Origin: Thermosipho africanus Ob7
GTDB taxonomy: Bacteria > Thermotogota > Thermotogae > Thermotogales > Fervidobacteriaceae
NCBI RefSeq assembly: GCF_003351105.1
Contig: NZ_NKRG01000001.1
Location: forward strand, 310,001-374,000
Reading direction: 5' to 3'
Length of the DNA stretch: 64,000 nucleotides
The position numbers were made by a program, and so were the translations under genes. The notes under the pieces are model-generated. The model ran no database searches. It was given only the letters and a program-made list of their open reading frames with translations, and was not told the DNA's origin. Position 1 is the stretch's first letter. Each line of letters starts with the position of its first letter. Below, piece after piece: positions 1 to 8,634 of the stretch.

Positions 1-319
1 CGAGCCGAGGTTTCCGGGTTCCTCGTAAAAAAAACTCGGGAAAAAGATAAGTGCCAACGAAGAATTAGCATTAGCAGCTTAATTTAAAAAGCTGCCGTCC
101 TACCAGGGTTTGACCGGGGCTCTGGCTAGGGCGTGACATAACCGGTCTAGCGGCTTTGGATTTGCCTTTCGTCCAAAGTCGCGAAATCTTAGAAAGGCTT
201 GGGTTTGGAAAGCCTGTCCGTGGGCGTTCCAAATCCGAAATTTAAAACACGGACTGCGCTCGGAGAAGCTTGGGGGATTTTGTCTTCGGACGCGGGTTCG
301 ATTCCCGCCGCCTCCACCA
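1..319 (+). ncRNA. ssrA: tmRNA (transfer-messenger RNA), 5' end outside the window
   Basis: The RNA rescues stalled ribosomes and tags the unfinished protein. The 3' end (about 280-319) forms the tRNA-like half, with a T-arm GGTTCGATTCC and an encoded CCA at 317-319. The tag frame lies at 53-82 and reads ANEELALAA followed by TAA, a typical hydrophobic degradation tag. GC-rich pseudoknot-like segments follow between 85 and 260. The acceptor 5' strand must lie before base 1, so the gene is partial. It converges on the sigma-factor gene, whose stop is only 3 bases away. Confidence 0.95.
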
Positions 320-321
320 GA

Positions 322-942
322 TTAATTATTAAAGACTTGTTCGATTATAAACCTATCAATCTTTGTTCTTCCAATCCTTTTTGCCTTCTGTATTGTATTA
401 TCTACCTTTTTAAAGTTTACATTTAATTCCTCCTGAATTTCAGCATATGAATAACCATCTAACCACATTTCAAAAATATCTATTTCCACGTCTTTTAAAT
501 GTTTGACAATTGTTTCCTTAATTATATCTATGAATATTTTTTTGGGTATATTTGTTGATTTGTCTTGGAGTGAGTAATCGGCTTGTTCTCCACTTTCTTC
601 TTCATCAAAAACATCTATACTTGATGAATCTGAAAGGATTTTATTTTTCTTTCTATTTAAATAAGTAATAAATGTTTGAACTTCCCCCTCTATACTTTTC
701 CAGGCAAATGAGTTAAAAGAACTTTTTTCATTATCAAAATAAAAAACTGCCTTAATTAATCCAATAAGGCCATTTTGGACGATGTCTTCAAATTCAGCCC
801 ATGGTGCATAATATTTTGATGAAATTCTAATGACCATTGGATAATACTTTTCAATTATGAGTTCTAATGCTTCTTTTAATCCACTTTGGGCTAGCTCAAC
901 TAGTTTTTCTATTCTTTTTCCCCTAAGGTTGTACTTTATCAT
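322..942 (-). CDS. sigH: RNA polymerase sigma-70 family factor, SigH-like
   Basis: A 206-residue alternative sigma factor. Region 2 (about residues 35-95) has the core-binding and -10-recognition pattern of the SigH/Spo0H type, including a DIVQNGLIGL helix. A region 4 helix-turn-helix with YSYAEIQEEL lies at about 165-195. An acidic linker (about 110-125) separates them. It is much shorter than a primary sigma factor and no anti-sigma gene is adjacent. It begins 10 bases after the stop of the HAD phosphatase gene, so it is probably the last gene of the leftward operon that starts at the cobalamin riboswitch. The symbol rests on resemblance to SigH of Thermotogales; its regulon cannot be read from the sequence. 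Confidence 0.8.
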   Translation of the reverse strand: MIKYNLRGKRIEKLVELAQSGLKEALELIIEKYYPMVIRISSKYYAPWAEFEDIVQNGLIGLIKAVFYFDNEKSSFNSFAWKSIEGEVQTFITYLNRKKNKILSDSSSIDVFDEEESGEQADYSLQDKSTNIPKKIFIDIIKETIVKHLKDVEIDIFEMWLDGYSYAEIQEELNVNFKKVDNTIQKAKRIGRTKIDRFIIEQVFNN

Positions 943-952
943 TATTTATCAC

Positions 953-1756
953 CTAAATGTATTTTGAAATCTCACCAATTTCTTGAGCAATTATATCAGG
1001 TTTTATATTTTTTATATCACTCTCTTTTGCTTCACCAGTTAATACTAAAATGGTCAGCACTCCAGCTCTTTTGCCAAGAAGAATATCCGTATAGAGTCTA
1101 TCTCCAATTACACATGTTTCTTCTTTTTTTACATTATTTTTTTGCATGATCATTTCAAGAATTAATGGATCGGGTTTTCCAAATATTATGTCTGGCTCTT
1201 TTCCAGTAGCCTTTGTGATTATACTTGCAATTGCTCCTGTATCAGGGATAGGTCCATCTTTTGATGGACAATTTAGGTCAGGGTTTGTTAGAACAAACAA
1301 TTTTCCTTTTGAAACATAATTACAAGCCTTAGCTAGTTTTTCATAGTTTAAAGTAGTATCAAATGTAACAACAACAATATCAGGTTCTTCACTATCTACA
1401 ACCTTATGTCCAATATTTTCAAATACTTGTTTAATTGCCTTGTTTCCTACAAGATATATTTTTTTGGGTCCAAATTTTTCAATCAAATATTCAGCAGTTT
1501 CAATGCCAGCAGTAAAAATTTGATCAGCATTTATTGAAAGACCAGCGTTTTTAAACTCTAATAAATAATCATCAATTGATTTGTTTGAATTGTTTGTCAA
1601 GAAAACAAATTTTTTGTTTGCTTTTAAAACAGTGTTTGCAAACTCAATTGAACCAGGGAAAAGCTTTCCACTTAAGGAAAAAGTACCATCGATGTCAAGA
1701 ACGAATAACTTAACATTCTCTAATTTTTTAAGAGAATCTTTTATAAGAATTTTCAT
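953..1756 (-). CDS. HAD-superfamily phosphatase, NagD/PGP-like (subfamily IIA)
   Basis: A 267-residue cytoplasmic phosphatase. Motif I is DIDGT near residue 21, with the nucleophile and acid/base aspartates. Motif II is TNN near 55. The motif III lysine and motif IV GKPDP...GDRLYTDI lie near 193-225. The cap domain between motifs II and III is of the C2 type, as in NagD and 4-nitrophenylphosphatases, which typically act on small sugar or glycolytic phosphates. It is 27 bases downstream of the permease gene and 10 bases upstream of the sigma gene, so co-transcription is likely. The substrate is not predictable. Confidence 0.85.
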   Translation of the reverse strand: MKILIKDSLKKLENVKLFVLDIDGTFSLSGKLFPGSIEFANTVLKANKKFVFLTNNSNKSIDDYLLEFKNAGLSINADQIFTAGIETAEYLIEKFGPKKIYLVGNKAIKQVFENIGHKVVDSEEPDIVVVTFDTTLNYEKLAKACNYVSKGKLFVLTNPDLNCPSKDGPIPDTGAIASIITKATGKEPDIIFGKPDPLILEMIMQKNNVKKEETCVIGDRLYTDILLGKRAGVLTILVLTGEAKESDIKNIKPDIIAQEIGEISKYI

Positions 1757-1783
1757 TTTTTCACCTCAAAAGATATTATACTA

Positions 1784-2761
1784 TTATTTTTGTTTTTTAA
1801 GAAGGATGAACATTAATGGTGCACCAATAAACGATGTAACAACACCTATTGGAACTTCAATGGGAGAAGCTATTGTTCTAGATATGGTGTCAGAAAAGGA
1901 GAGAAAAATTCCACCAAGTAAGATACTGCCAATAAGGCTGTATTTATGTTTTGAACCAGTAAGAATTCTTGCAGCATGAGGAATTATTAAACCAACAAAG
2001 CCGATTATTCCAGTTTTTGATACAATTACCGATATTACAAAAGACCCTGCTAAATAAAAGAACCACTTTATTTTTTCAACATCAACACCAAGAATTTTTG
2101 CTTCCTCTTCTCCTAAAGCAATTGCATCGAGTTCTCTGTTTTTTATTAATGCAATAAAAAACAGTACAATTACCGATATTGCTGGAATTGTTAAATCATT
2201 TATTGTTGTACCAGAAAGACTTCCAAAAAGCCAAACATATGCGCTTGTTAAAGTTTTACGTGAGAGATTTATTAATAAGATTGTAGCAGATGAAAATATA
2301 GTACTAATTAATACACCTGAAAGAATAAGGTGAGTTATAGGAATTATTCTCTTTCTTTTTGCAAGAATAATTGTTAATAGTGAAGCAAGTAATGAAAATG
2401 CAAAAGAAAATACATTGACACTGACGGTTCTGTTCAATGAAACAGCAACATAAAGTGCTAAAACTGCACCAAAACCGGCCCCTGAAGATGTACCAATTAG
2501 ATAAGGATCAACAAGTGGATTTTTCATAATTGTTTGGTAGATGTTTCCAACAAGTGCAAGGCCTGAACCAGCTATTAGGCTCATTAATATTCTTGGAAAT
2601 CTAACATTCCATATGAGGAATTTTATTTTCTCATTTTCAGGATTAAATATTTGAGAGATTGGAATTTTCACAGTTCCTATAGAAAGATTTATAAGAATTA
2701 CTAAGAAGAACAAGACTGGAAGGATGATCCTTCCAGTCTTATAAATGTTTATTTTAGTCAT
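1784..2761 (-). CDS. btuC: FecCD-family ABC transporter permease, probably for cobalamin
   Basis: A 325-residue polytopic inner-membrane protein of the BtuC/FecCD family. Repeated hydrophobic helices run through most of its length, and the family segment NPLVDPYLIGTSSGAGFG lies near residue 80. The family imports vitamin B12, heme or iron chelates. Its start overlaps the stop of the binding-protein gene by one base. A cobalamin riboswitch lies upstream, which makes B12 or a cobinamide the likely cargo. No BtuD-type ATPase gene is next to it, so the ATPase must come from elsewhere. Symbol by context rather than by residue-level proof. Confidence 0.82.
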   Translation of the reverse strand: MTKINIYKTGRIILPVLFFLVILINLSIGTVKIPISQIFNPENEKIKFLIWNVRFPRILMSLIAGSGLALVGNIYQTIMKNPLVDPYLIGTSSGAGFGAVLALYVAVSLNRTVSVNVFSFAFSLLASLLTIILAKRKRIIPITHLILSGVLISTIFSSATILLINLSRKTLTSAYVWLFGSLSGTTINDLTIPAISVIVLFFIALIKNRELDAIALGEEEAKILGVDVEKIKWFFYLAGSFVISVIVSKTGIIGFVGLIIPHAARILTGSKHKYSLIGSILLGGIFLSFSDTISRTIASPIEVPIGVVTSFIGAPLMFILLKKQK

Positions 2762-3639
2762 TATTTTCCTCCATAAAAGAAGTTATAAAAAATTTCAAGA
2801 TATTTTACTATATCTGGAGATATTGAGCTTATGTCGTTGCCATCAATAACAAATATTTTGTTGTTTTTAACGGCCTTAAGGTTTTTAAATATTTCATGCG
2901 ATTTTATTTGCTTTATAGTTTCATCTGCGCTAATGTATGATGCGACAATTATTATATCAGGATCATTGTATGTTAAAAATTCCCAATTTACAGAGAACCA
3001 TCCATTATTACCAGAATAAGGAGCACAAATATTTACTCCACCTGCGTATGTAATCAATTCATTTACATAAGAGCCAGTTCCTGCAGTCCAAAGGTCTTTT
3101 GTTTCATTATTTGGAACTGTTATTGTGAAAAAGACTTTTGGTCTTTTTTCAAGAGGCACTTTTGAGCTCTTTACACCATAGTCTGAAATTGTTTGTTTTA
3201 TTTTATTTGCAATTTCAGATGCTATTTGTTCTTTACCAAATACATTTCCAAGAAGCATTACATCTCTTGCAACGTCATTTAGTGTTGTAGGATTTAAAAC
3301 AAGTGCTTTAATACCGAATTTTTCTAGCTTTTGAACTTCTGGAAGTTGAAAACCACCGAAAGTGATTACAATGTCAGGATTTAATGAAATAATTTTTTCT
3401 ATGTTTAGTGGTACCATATTTCCAATTTTTTCAGCATTAAAAGAATCCCAATCTGTAACACCAACTATATTCTCTCCAAGACCAAGTTTTACAAGAAATT
3501 TTGTAGAGCTTGGAGCAGCAGAAACTATCCTTTCAGGTATTTTATCAAAGCTTACCAATCTTCCGGCATCATCAACAATAGAGAGTGCAAATATAAATGT
3601 AGTTAATAAGACACTTAAAAAAATAGCCAATCTTTTCAT
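2761..3639 (-). CDS. btuF: periplasmic substrate-binding protein, BtuF/TroA-like
   Basis: A 292-residue exported protein. A signal peptide (about residues 1-18) is followed by the helical-backbone binding-protein fold, with ERIVSAAPSSTKFLVKLG near 37, VGVTDWD near 61 and PDIVITFGGFQ near 90. There is no lipobox cysteine, so the protein is presumably free or periplasmic rather than lipid-anchored. An AGGAGGG ribosome site precedes the ATG. The gene follows the cobalamin riboswitch and its terminator directly, so expression should fall when B12 is plentiful. It overlaps the permease gene. Confidence 0.85.
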   Translation of the reverse strand: MKRLAIFLSVLLTTFIFALSIVDDAGRLVSFDKIPERIVSAAPSSTKFLVKLGLGENIVGVTDWDSFNAEKIGNMVPLNIEKIISLNPDIVITFGGFQLPEVQKLEKFGIKALVLNPTTLNDVARDVMLLGNVFGKEQIASEIANKIKQTISDYGVKSSKVPLEKRPKVFFTITVPNNETKDLWTAGTGSYVNELITYAGGVNICAPYSGNNGWFSVNWEFLTYNDPDIIIVASYISADETIKQIKSHEIFKNLKAVKNNKIFVIDGNDISSISPDIVKYLEIFYNFFYGGK

Positions 3640-3669
3640 CCTTTATCCCTCCTATATAATATTTTAAAG

Positions 3670-3702
3670 AAAAATGCCCACCCTTAGGGACCGCAAAGGT
3701 GG
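3670..3702 (-). terminator. expression-platform terminator of the cobalamin riboswitch
   Basis: On the minus strand CCACCTT (plus 3702-3696) pairs with AAGGGTGG (plus 3685-3678), and a run of five U follows. It lies between the aptamer and the btuF-like start. This is the usual off-state hairpin for a transcriptional B12 switch. Confidence 0.8.
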
Positions 3703-3710
3703 ATTGCTTT

Positions 3711-3857
3711 CCTTTCAAATAAGGTATCCCGACTTCCGGATCATCCTACTCTCCACGCCTTCCCAGGAAATATCCCAGTGGCATTTTGTGGATTTCGTCC
3801 CCGGTTACGGTGGCGTCCCCGTGCCGGACTTTCACCGGCTTCCCTTATTTGAAAGGG
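3711..3857 (-). promoter_or_regulatory. cobalamin (adenosylcobalamin-type) riboswitch aptamer
   Basis: Reading the minus strand, the landmarks of the cobalamin riboswitch appear in order: GGTGAAAGTCCGGCACGG, GCCACCGTAACC, the B12 box ATGCCACTGG, GGGAAGGCG, and GATGATCCGGAAGTCGGGA. The closing P1 helix is unusually clear: CCTTTCAAATAAGG at plus 3711-3724 is fully complementary to plus 3843-3856 (14 bp). It sits between dxr and the btuF-like gene and controls the leftward transport operon. Confidence 0.95.
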
Positions 3858-3890
3858 AAAATATTAAGTTGCTGCAAATAGATTATAACA

Positions 3891-4952
3891 CTAATATTGT
3901 TCTTTTGCAATTTGTCTTGCAATCTTGTCTATTTCAAAAATTTCTTTAAAATCATTTATATTTCCATTTATTTTTTCGCATGTGTTTATGACTATATCAG
4001 CTATTTTTGAAAATTTTATTTGACCATTTAGGAATTTTTCTACAGCAATTTCGTCAGCTGCATTGAAGGCTATTCTTTTTGCAAGTTCCTTAATTATACT
4101 TCTTCCATAGAAAAAAGCAGGATATTTTGAGGGATTTACATCTTCAAATATAAAATTTTTACTTTCAAAATTTGGCCAATTTTTATTTTCGTATAATCTA
4201 TTTGGATAACTTAGTGAGTAAGAAATTGGAATTTTCATATCTGGAAATCCAAAATGAATTTTTACAGTCCCATCTTTTAAAAATACAGCTCCATGAACTG
4301 TTCCAGTTGGATGTATTTTTACCTCAATATTTTCCAATTCAAAGAGTTCGAAAGCTTCAATTACTTCAAATGCTTTATTTACCATTGTTGAAGAATCTAC
4401 AGTTATTTTTTTACCCATACTCCAAACTGGATGGTTTAATATATCTTCGACTGATAAATCATCTATATTTTCTTTATCTCTTATTGCACCACCAGATGCA
4501 GTTATTAATATCTTTACCACACTTTCATCAAATATCTGAAAAATTGCAGAATGTTCACTATCAACTGGTATTAGCTCAACGTTATTTTCTTTACAAGCTT
4601 TTTTTACAAATGGACTTGCACAGACCAAAGCTTCCTTTGTAGCAAGTGCAAGCCTTTTTGTGTAAGGTATAGAATCAATTGTTGCAAGAACACCATCAAA
4701 ACCAGGTATTGCAGCAACTACAATATCAGGTTTGATTTTTTCCACCATATCTTTTATAGAACTTACATTATATTTTACAGGAGAGTAAAAGTATTCGACT
4801 TTAAAATCTTTTATAATTTTTTCAGCAAGAGTAGTATTCTTCCCGAAAGCTATACCTTTTACTCTAAAGTTATCAAGTTTTTTAATTACTTCAAGAGTTT
4901 GCATTCCAATTGATCCAGTTGCTCCTAATATTACAACGGTTTTTTCTTCCAT
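3891..4952 (-). CDS. dxr: 1-deoxy-D-xylulose 5-phosphate reductoisomerase
   Basis: Second step of the MEP isoprenoid pathway: NADPH-dependent conversion of DXP to MEP. The 353-residue protein has the NADPH loop GATGSIG near residue 10. The metal and substrate residues follow: PVDSEHSAIFQ (D and E ligands), TASGGA, HPVWSMGKKITVDS, TMVNKAFEVIEA and the PDM..PI loop. It is shorter than the E. coli enzyme (398 residues) but contains every motif. The start overlaps the end of the thiamine pyrophosphokinase gene by 22 bases. A second MEP gene, ispD, lies at 37.5 kb. Confidence 0.95.
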   Translation of the reverse strand: MEEKTVVILGATGSIGMQTLEVIKKLDNFRVKGIAFGKNTTLAEKIIKDFKVEYFYSPVKYNVSSIKDMVEKIKPDIVVAAIPGFDGVLATIDSIPYTKRLALATKEALVCASPFVKKACKENNVELIPVDSEHSAIFQIFDESVVKILITASGGAIRDKENIDDLSVEDILNHPVWSMGKKITVDSSTMVNKAFEVIEAFELFELENIEVKIHPTGTVHGAVFLKDGTVKIHFGFPDMKIPISYSLSYPNRLYENKNWPNFESKNFIFEDVNPSKYPAFFYGRSIIKELAKRIAFNAADEIAVEKFLNGQIKFSKIADIVINTCEKINGNINDFKEIFEIDKIARQIAKEQY

Positions 4953-5548
4953 CTAAAGTAAATCACCTCTCCTTTTTCTACATGTATTTTTATTTTTTCA
5001 GCCGTTGTTTCGTTACTTACACCTATTGGATTTTCTATACCCATGTTACCATTGAAGGGATATTTAAAACCTTCTATCATAAAAGTTGAATTACACAAAG
5101 GAATAAAAGACCATATTTCACCTATTTTAACTTCTTTTTCAAGTGTATTATTTTCTTTTAAAATTGCAGATTCTAACTTTTCGGAATTTAAGTAAATATT
5201 TGCATCAAATTTTTTTAAAAGTCCATAGAGTGCAAATATCATATCTATCCTTTCACCTTGGAAATTTATTATTTCTATTTCTTTAAAACCGTTTTCAAGA
5301 GCATATTTTATAGCAAGTTCGCAATCTGTTTCATCCTTTTCTTTGGGGTATTCGATAATTTTCACAGATTGTTTTTTTAAAAAATCTATCGTTTCATTGT
5401 CAATAGAGTCAAGATCACCTATTACGATGTTTGGCAATATATTTCTTTTTTTGAGTAACTTTGCTCCACCATCAACAGCTATTATGTGGTTTGTGTTTAA
5501 AACTAATGTTTCATCAATATTACCATTTAAAACAATTGTTGCCTTCAC
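4931..5548 (-). CDS. thiN: thiamine pyrophosphokinase (thiamine diphosphokinase)
   Basis: Transfers pyrophosphate from ATP to thiamine to make thiamine diphosphate, the cofactor of DXP synthase among others. The 205-residue protein has the TPK motifs AVDGGAK (about residue 25), GDLDS (about 44) and KDETDCELA (about 71), followed by the C-terminal beta-domain. It heads the leftward transcript with dxr. The link to isoprenoid synthesis through the cofactor is an inference. It is divergent from the ABC ATPase gene, with a 57-base gap between the starts. Confidence 0.9.
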   Translation of the reverse strand: MKATIVLNGNIDETLVLNTNHIIAVDGGAKLLKKRNILPNIVIGDLDSIDNETIDFLKKQSVKIIEYPKEKDETDCELAIKYALENGFKEIEIINFQGERIDMIFALYGLLKKFDANIYLNSEKLESAILKENNTLEKEVKIGEIWSFIPLCNSTFMIEGFKYPFNGNMGIENPIGVSNETTAEKIKIHVEKGEVIYFRWKKKPL

Positions 5549-5605
5549 TATATCCCTCCTAATGTTATAATATATACAAGAAAATTATATCATGGAGATG
5601 AAAGA

Positions 5606-6295
5606 ATGATAGTAAGGGCAAAAAATTTAACAAAAGTGTATGGTAAAAAGGAAAAATTTGAAGCTTTAAAGGGTGTTAACCTTGAAATAAATGAAGGTGA
5701 AATTCTTGCTATTTTGGGGCCATCTGGTTGTGGTAAAACTACTCTTTTAAATTGTCTTTCAGGACTTGATGAGCCAACATCAGGTGAAGTTGAAGTTCTT
5801 GGAAAAAGACTTGACAGAATGAATGAAGAGGAAAAAACAATTTTTAGATCCGAAAACATGGGGTTTATTTTCCAATTTTTTAATCTTATACCAGTTCTAA
5901 CTGCTGTTGAAAATGTTGAGATTCCTTTGCTGATTTCAAAGAACGGAACTCCAAGTGAGATTAGAAAAAAAGCTCTTGAGTGGCTTGAAAGGTTACATAT
6001 ACTTCATAGGAAGAATGCTTATCCGTCAGAAATGTCTGGTGGTGAACAGCAAAGAGTGGCTATTGCAAGGGCATTGATTAATAATCCAAAGATTGTTTGG
6101 GCAGATGAACCAACTGGGGCGCTTGATACAAAGAATAGTCAAGAGATAATCGATTTAATCATTAATATGAATAAAGAGCTAGGAACAACATTTGTTATTG
6201 TCACTCACGATATAAATGTTGCAAAAAAGGCACATAGAATTATTAAAATGGATAGTGGGCAAATAGTTTCTGAAGAGATTCTTGTGAGAGGATGA
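5606..6295 (+). CDS. ABC transporter ATPase, LolD/MacB type, without a permease neighbour
   Basis: A 229-residue nucleotide-binding subunit. Walker A is GPSGCGKTT (about residue 37), the Q-loop region is GFIFQFFNLIP, the signature is MSGGEQQRVAIARA, Walker B is IVWADEPTGALD and the switch histidine is in VTHD. The pattern matches the LolD/MacB/FtsE class, which works with FtsX-like permeases in lipoprotein or peptide export. No such permease is adjacent: the next gene, 4 bases on, is recG. The start has a GGAGATGAA ribosome site. The partner is unknown. Confidence 0.88.
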   Translation: MIVRAKNLTKVYGKKEKFEALKGVNLEINEGEILAILGPSGCGKTTLLNCLSGLDEPTSGEVEVLGKRLDRMNEEEKTIFRSENMGFIFQFFNLIPVLTAVENVEIPLLISKNGTPSEIRKKALEWLERLHILHRKNAYPSEMSGGEQQRVAIARALINNPKIVWADEPTGALDTKNSQEIIDLIINMNKELGTTFVIVTHDINVAKKAHRIIKMDSGQIVSEEILVRG

Positions 6296-6299
6296 AGGA

Positions 6300-8621
6300 A
6301 TGTATATTCCATTGTTAATTGAAGACTTTTTAGATGAAATATTGAATATAAAAGATCACAAAGCGTTAATTGAATATGTGGAGGATAATTTTGAAAAAAT
6401 AGATGATCCTTTAAAAGAAGATCCTGAAGTTTTCAAAAGACTTCAGGAATTTTATACATACATTGTTGAAATGAAAAATCTTCCAGAAAAAAGGATTCAA
6501 AAGAGATTGAGTTATATTCCAGGAATGGTTAAAAGATTTAAGTTGATGCATTTGGTTTATAAAGTTGAAAAATCTTCTGATTTAAAACCACTTGATACAC
6601 CTATAAAGTATGTTAAGGGAATAGGTCCAAAAAGAGCTCAAAAATTTTTAAAGCTAAATGTGAATAATGTTGAGCAACTTTTAAACTTTTTCCCAAGAGA
6701 CTATGAAGATAGAAGAAGAATTATTCCTATTCCTTTGCTTCGTGAAGATGATAAAGTTGTTACAACAGGAAAATTAACCGGGGTTGAAAAAATAAAAAAA
6801 GGTAATTTAACTATTGTTAGTGCTGTTTTATCCGATGGAATGTACCAAATTCTTTTAAAATGGTTTAATCAAGACTTTATGGAGGGAATATTAAAAGGCC
6901 TTTTGAGAAAGAAACTATATGTATTTGGTACGGTTAAAAAAGGATTTTATGGAAGTTTGGAGATTCACAATCCAGAAATTGAGCTTTTTAATGAGAGTAA
7001 AAGAGAGATTTTTCCAATTTATCCGTTAACTGAAGGATTAAATCAAAATACTGTAAGAAGAATTATAAGTGAAAATATTTATAATATTTACAATTTCAAG
7101 GAGCATTTACCTGATGATCTAATTTCAAAGAGAGACTTATTAGATGTTTACCAAGCTTATACTGGAATGCATTTTCCAAGGAGTAATTTTCATAAAAAAG
7201 CGGCAAGGTATAGACTTGCATATGAAGAAATTTTATATCTTCAAGTTGCATTTTTACTGTCTAAAAAAGAAAATGAAAAAATAGGTGGAATATCTAAAAA
7301 ATTTAATGGAAAATATTCAACAGAGCTTATAAATTCTCTTTCTTTTGAGTTGACAAATGCTCAAAAGAAAGCATACGAAGAAATTAAAAATGATTTAAAA
7401 TCGGATAAACCAATGAATAGATTACTCCAGGGAGATGTTGGTTCTGGAAAAACTATTGTTTCAGAACTAGCAATGCTTGATAACTATGAAGCAGGTTTTC
7501 AATCAGCGGTTATGGTACCAACTTCAATTCTTGCTATTCAAAACTTTAAAAAGATTTATGATCATTTTTCAAGATTTGGAATAAAGGTTGCGCTTTTAAT
7601 TGGAGCAACTTCAAATTCTGAAAAAGAACGTATAAAACAAAGATTAAAAGATGGTGATATTGACGTTGTAGTTGGAACACATGCCTTAATTCAAGAGGAT
7701 GTTCATTTTAAGAATTTAGGTTTGGTTGTAATAGATGAGCAACATAGATTTGGTGTTGAGCAAAGAAAGGAACTTATCAGTAAAGGAAAATTGGTAGATA
7801 CGTTGGTTATGACAGCGACACCTATTCCTAGAACACTTTCTCTTTCATTGTATGGTGACTTAGATGTGTCGATTATTGATGAAATGCCAAAAGGGAGAAA
7901 ACCAATAAAGACATTCGTTGTTCACCAATCAAAAATTGAAGAAGTGTATAAATTTGTAATAAGTGAAGTGGAGAATGGTGGACAAGCATATATTGTCTAT
8001 CCGTTGATAGATGAATCAGAAAAATTAGCAGTTAAATCTGCTACTTCAATGTATGAGGTTCTTACAAAAGAGTATTTTCCTGATATTCCTGTGGGACTTA
8101 TTCATGGTAAAATGAGTGACTCAGAAAAAGATGATATAATGTACAAATTTGCATCTGGAGAGATTAAAATACTTGTTTCTACAAGCGTTATTGAAGTTGG
8201 AATTGATGTTCCACAAGCTACAGTAATAGTAATTGAAAATGCAGAACGTTTTGGACTTGCTCAGCTTCATCAGCTAAGGGGAAGAGTAGGAAGGGGAAAC
8301 AAACAGTCGTATTGTTATTTAACAGTTGGAAATGTTTCAAGGGAAGCCTTTGAAAGGCTAAATTTCTTCGCATCAACGAATGATGGATTTAAAATTTCAG
8401 AATTTGATTTAAAACTAAGAGGTCCTGGCGAATTTTTGGGAGTAAGACAGCATGGACTTCCAGAATTTAAAGTTGCAGATATCATAAATGATATTGGCAT
8501 AATAATGGTGGCGCGGGAAGATGCAAAATACATTATTGAAAATGAAGAAAAATATAGAGATTTAATTAGTTATGTCAAAGATTTATATAAAGAACGATTG
8601 AAATTGTTAGATGTTGGTTAA
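6300..8621 (+). CDS. recG: ATP-dependent DNA helicase RecG
   Basis: Remodels stalled forks and Holliday junctions. The 773-residue protein has an extra N-terminal domain (about 1-90), as in the T. maritima enzyme. The wedge/OB domain follows, with YVKGIGPKRAQ near 100. The helicase motifs are GDVGSGKT (I), DEQHRFG (II), TATPIPRT (III) and QLRGRVGRG (VI). A 9-bp hairpin with a 9-base loop lies at 6422-6448 inside the early coding region. The stop lies before the likely TTG start of the radical-SAM gene, which may be translationally coupled. Confidence 0.96.
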   Translation: MYIPLLIEDFLDEILNIKDHKALIEYVEDNFEKIDDPLKEDPEVFKRLQEFYTYIVEMKNLPEKRIQKRLSYIPGMVKRFKLMHLVYKVEKSSDLKPLDTPIKYVKGIGPKRAQKFLKLNVNNVEQLLNFFPRDYEDRRRIIPIPLLREDDKVVTTGKLTGVEKIKKGNLTIVSAVLSDGMYQILLKWFNQDFMEGILKGLLRKKLYVFGTVKKGFYGSLEIHNPEIELFNESKREIFPIYPLTEGLNQNTVRRIISENIYNIYNFKEHLPDDLISKRDLLDVYQAYTGMHFPRSNFHKKAARYRLAYEEILYLQVAFLLSKKENEKIGGISKKFNGKYSTELINSLSFELTNAQKKAYEEIKNDLKSDKPMNRLLQGDVGSGKTIVSELAMLDNYEAGFQSAVMVPTSILAIQNFKKIYDHFSRFGIKVALLIGATSNSEKERIKQRLKDGDIDVVVGTHALIQEDVHFKNLGLVVIDEQHRFGVEQRKELISKGKLVDTLVMTATPIPRTLSLSLYGDLDVSIIDEMPKGRKPIKTFVVHQSKIEEVYKFVISEVENGGQAYIVYPLIDESEKLAVKSATSMYEVLTKEYFPDIPVGLIHGKMSDSEKDDIMYKFASGEIKILVSTSVIEVGIDVPQATVIVIENAERFGLAQLHQLRGRVGRGNKQSYCYLTVGNVSREAFERLNFFASTNDGFKISEFDLKLRGPGEFLGVRQHGLPEFKVADIINDIGIIMVAREDAKYIIENEEKYRDLISYVKDLYKERLKLLDVG

Positions 8622-8634
8622 ACGAGGTGATAAT

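Noticed and set aside
964-1149. Long reading frames opposite or within real genes (for example 964-1149, 4172-4642, 39524-40111)
   Set aside because: They lie antisense to well-recognised genes, lack ribosome sites and have low-complexity Leu/Phe/His-rich translations.
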